A stretch of 64,000 nucleotides of DNA, taken from positions 620,001-684,000 of the forward strand of contig NC_065530.1 in NCBI RefSeq assembly GCF_020184175.1. The letters are read 5' to 3'. The position numbers and the translations under genes are program-made. Source of the stretch: Aphis gossypii (lineage: Eukaryota > Arthropoda > Insecta > Hemiptera > Aphididae). The notes beneath the pieces were generated by a model. The model saw only the letters and a program-made list of their open reading frames with translations. It was not told the DNA's origin and made no database searches. This document shows, in pieces, positions 61,401 through 64,000 of this stretch; position 1 is the stretch's first letter; each line of letters starts with the position of its first letter.

Positions 61401-62946
61401 TCGTATAAATTTTACACTTTTTCATTTTTTTTTATTAATTTAATTGCCTATTCAGGGGTCTCCAGCTCTTTTTTTTACAGCAAGATCAGAGATATGTTTT
61501 AGCATAATTGGCCAAAACTTTCTAAAAACGTTTTAGTTAGAAATTAATAAATTAAAAACAATAACAACTAATATATTTTCAAACATTTGTATAACTTGAA
61601 AGCTGTAAATAAGAAACCTCTAGTCTAATTTATTATTTTTTTCATAGGGTACTCCTTTCCTACCAAATCCGTTTGCTGAATGTCAACCATACCTAAGAAA
61701 AGTTCCTCAACAAGTTAAAGATAGTATTTTTGGTCGAATATGGTAAGTATTATCTCATATGTCAATAAATAATAAACTTTATTTAATAGAATACATAATA
61801 AATATTTAGTTATTTGAAAAAACTTATTGACAATTCTCAAATGAACGAAGAAAGCATGAAAATGCTACAATTTGTATGTTGGGAAAATCCATTGAGTAGT
61901 AGTATGGTTTTAACTGAAATATTATGGCATATTATGTATACTTATTGTCAAGAGCTCAAATTTTATTTGGATTTACTATTTGTCATATTAAGTATTGAAG
62001 ATTCATGGCAAGTTTTACGCATTCAAAACGCCATGACTGGAAACGGTTAGTACACTGAATTTTCTTTTTTATTGTACTATAATACTGAATTTATTTCAGA
62101 AGATAGAGAAGGTGTACTTGATACAATTTTACGTCATAAAAATCAATATCAAAGACGGTCATATCAATGTATCAAAGGATTAGTTGGTTTATTCATGAGG
62201 ATACCGATGGCACATAAAGTTGTACTACAAAACACAGATCTCAAAAGAAAATGGGTGGAAGCAGTTGATTGGCTACAGGAAGAACTTAATAGAGTAATAT
62301 TATTATTTTATTTTATTAGTACTATCTCAATTTAAACTTGTTATGTCTTAGAAAACATTGACTGGAGGCCAGTATAATACATATAATAATTGGACACCCC
62401 AATCCAATGAAAACACCAATAGTTTCTTTTTAGAAAGGTCAACCAGTGCTCGTAAGGTTCTACAAAAAGCATTTGAGTTTTGCCCATCTGAAGTAATTAA
62501 AAGCATATTGTTATATTAATTTTTTTAAAACAAAATATAGTATAGATTTAATCAAATTTTGATTTTATAAAAAATCTTATATCTGATTTTAATATTGTGT
62601 TAAAAGGATTTTTCAATCCCAACATTGACTACTCAGGAAATAGAAGATTCATCTGATGAAGGTGACGATGTGGGAATCCAACACGCTACTGATACAATGA
62701 CAACTCTAGTAAATGAACCTTTACAAGTAGTACCAGACATTGTACCCGAGTAAGATAATTATTTTTATATTTTATTTGAAAATAAAACATTATAAATCAA
62801 TATAATAAAAATATAGGAATGATGACGATTATGATGCTTCTGTTCCCATCAATTTCAACAGTATAGATGACTTTGATAATGGTGAGAGTAATAACGTCGA
62901 ATTGGTGAATACGCGAATTGTTGAATCATCAACAGATATGCATTAA
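49462..62946 (+). CDS. faf: USP9X / fat facets ubiquitin-specific protease, complete, 42 coding exons
   Basis: Forty-two exons join with consistent phase to 7,776 nt, or 2,591 residues, close to human USP9X (about 2,570). Exon starts include 49462, 49631, 50249, 50444, 50661, 51154, 52805, 55621, 56605, 57146, 58360, 59034, 59484 and 62817. An acidic Glu-rich segment (about residues 60-80) precedes a long helical-repeat region containing IRPFGNCSELL and LTDDELKKETKNEGKND. The USP domain begins near residue 1600. The Cys box GLKNAGATCYMNSVLQQLY holds the nucleophile Cys1618 (codon 57241). The zinc finger has two CxxC pairs (CQGC, CDKC). The His box is SGGHYYSY (His1911), and the core ends with RRQKRWWNAYMLFY. 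The enzyme removes ubiquitin from substrates in endocytosis and signalling. All expected catalytic motifs are intact. The join into exon 59034 needs the second of two nearby acceptors. AATAAA lies at 62967. Confidence 0.95.
53981..55223. other. USP9X intron with terminal-inverted-repeat element
   Basis: The longest intron of the gene. ACACCTGCAGGTGTTGTCTT-type sequence at about 54040 is matched in inverse orientation by GTAAGATGGAGACAATGATG at about 54411-54435, outlining an element of about 400 bp. A second direct copy of the left end occurs at about 54566 (ACATTATACCCACATGTGCT then TTTTCATCTTACAT). No ORF was seen. Confidence 0.45.
60941..61647. other. USP9X intron of 707 bp
   Basis: AT-rich intron. 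CAGGGGTCTCCAGCTC at about 61454 resembles a hAT left terminus; the possible right terminus (AACCTCTAGTC at about 61615) is diverged and no target duplication is visible. Confidence 0.3.
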
Positions 62947-63505
62947 CTTGTGATCATATAAGAAATAATAAAACTGAATGTATAATTGGAATACAAGTTA
63001 TTGTTGTTTGGATATTATCAAACAGTACATTATATTATAATTTATAGAATATTGTATTTTAATCCTTTTGCAATTATATAATTACCAATTAGCACAACCA
63101 GAGCGATCAATAAATATTTCGGTACACGACAATTTAATGAATAACGATGTGTCTTAGGCTGTTAACATCTGCTGACCTAATATTAAATTTAAGTTAAACA
63201 ATTTTTTTTTTTTTTTTAATAATAATTAATAAATAATGTTCAATATGAAATTTTTGAAGAAGATAAACCACCGTACAGAAGTATATCGCTGACCGTTTTT
63301 TATACTTGGAAAAAAGAAAAAAATTGTTTTATGCTGTAAAATTATTTTGTGTACAGATTGGAACCATGCACATTCAAGTTGTTATATATACATGTATAAA
63401 TATGTAATATATACTTCTGTTCTGTGTGAGCAAAAATCCTACGCTCTTTATACTGTCTTTTATATAATTATTTGTTGTAAAATGTACATTTATTTTGCTT
63501 TTTTA

Positions 63506-63547
<42 letters not shown>

Positions 63548-64000
63548 TATTATTATTATTTTATTATTATATTTATTAAAAGTTGTCTGTATTATTTAGC
63601 TCTCAAAATATCAATATCAAGTTTATATTTTAATACATCAGCGTTTATATATTATACAAATTGTAATGGTAAATTTTCATATTTTTAAATTTCAATGACG
63701 CATTTTTTGTTGTTTGTTAAAAAATGAACTCTTTATATGGAAAAAAAGTGATAATCGATTTATAAGGTCTTTTGTGTAATACACAGTTTATTTATTATGT
63801 ATTATACTAATTGTAAATTATATTACATAATGAGTATACAATTTAACCCATAAACTATTAAATAAACTCAAATGATTAGGTATGCTTTATACTGAATTTA
63901 TTGAGAAGTCTAACTAAGTCTAACTAATCAAGTTTGATAATTGTTTATGTGTTCCAGTATCATAATTCAATAATAATATTTTATTATTATATATTTTTTT
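62947..64000 (+). other. USP9X 3' UTR and downstream DNA with an ATT microsatellite
   Basis: AATAAA at 62967-62972 lies 21 bp after the stop; further hexamers near 63110 offer alternatives. A long, nearly pure ATT triplet array runs from about 63508 to 63570, and translation of it makes the poly-Tyr part of a spurious 113-codon frame at 63347-63688. No further gene was recognised to the right edge. Confidence 0.55.

Noticed and set aside
63347..63688. 113-codon frame with a poly-Tyr run
   Set aside because: It is translation of an ATT microsatellite downstream of the USP9X poly(A) signal.
1..64000. CRISPR arrays, rRNA or tRNA genes, bacterial operons
   Set aside because: No regularly spaced direct repeats, no recognisable RNA gene and no prokaryotic gene arrangement were seen. 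tRNA genes cannot be fully excluded without a covariance-model search such as tRNAscan-SE.

Overview
The window looks like nuclear DNA from an insect, most probably an aphid or a close hemipteran relative. It is very AT-rich and has long, repeat-filled introns and intergenic DNA. Genes have GT/AG introns, and the families seen include an insect-specific Osiris protein, a Val/Pro-rich cuticular-type protein and a fat facets orthologue. The species call is inference; the insect call is well supported. No prokaryotic gene organisation, CRISPR array or phage is visible.

Layout. 0-1.1 kb: first exon and TATA promoter of a secreted protein on the minus strand, whose remaining exons lie beyond the left edge. 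5.6-7.3 kb: a minus-strand gene with eight ankyrin-like 27-residue repeats. 7.7-10.0 kb: a complete 2.3-kb hAT-type transposon with a perfect 8-bp target-site duplication and an unidentified ORF. 13.6-28.6 kb: a three-exon Osiris gene on the plus strand. Its large introns hold two dead LINEs, smaller elements and a candidate nested secreted peptide on the opposite strand. 34.2-37.1 kb: a two-exon cuticular-type structural protein with a TATA promoter. 38.7-39.3 kb: a 575-bp element with 208-bp inverted arms. 39.8-46.5 kb, minus strand: a transcription unit that appears to encode two unrelated proteins. These are a secreted CULT-domain (cereblon-like) protein and, two bases after its stop codon, an RNMT-activating mini-protein (RAM) homologue. 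48.4-63 kb, plus strand: the complete USP9X/fat facets deubiquitinase gene, rebuilt here as 42 coding exons and 2,591 residues, with every splice phase consistent.

How the genes relate. The Osiris, cuticular-type and left-edge secreted genes are consistent with cuticle or secretory epithelium roles. The CULT/RAM unit and the USP9X gene are divergently arranged, with about 2 kb between their inferred 5' ends. There is no multigene defence or metabolic system in the usual sense. The most unusual arrangement is the TAA-AA-ATG junction between the CULT and RAM reading frames. Exon models were built by hand from splice consensus, phase and family similarity; no database search or transcript data were used.
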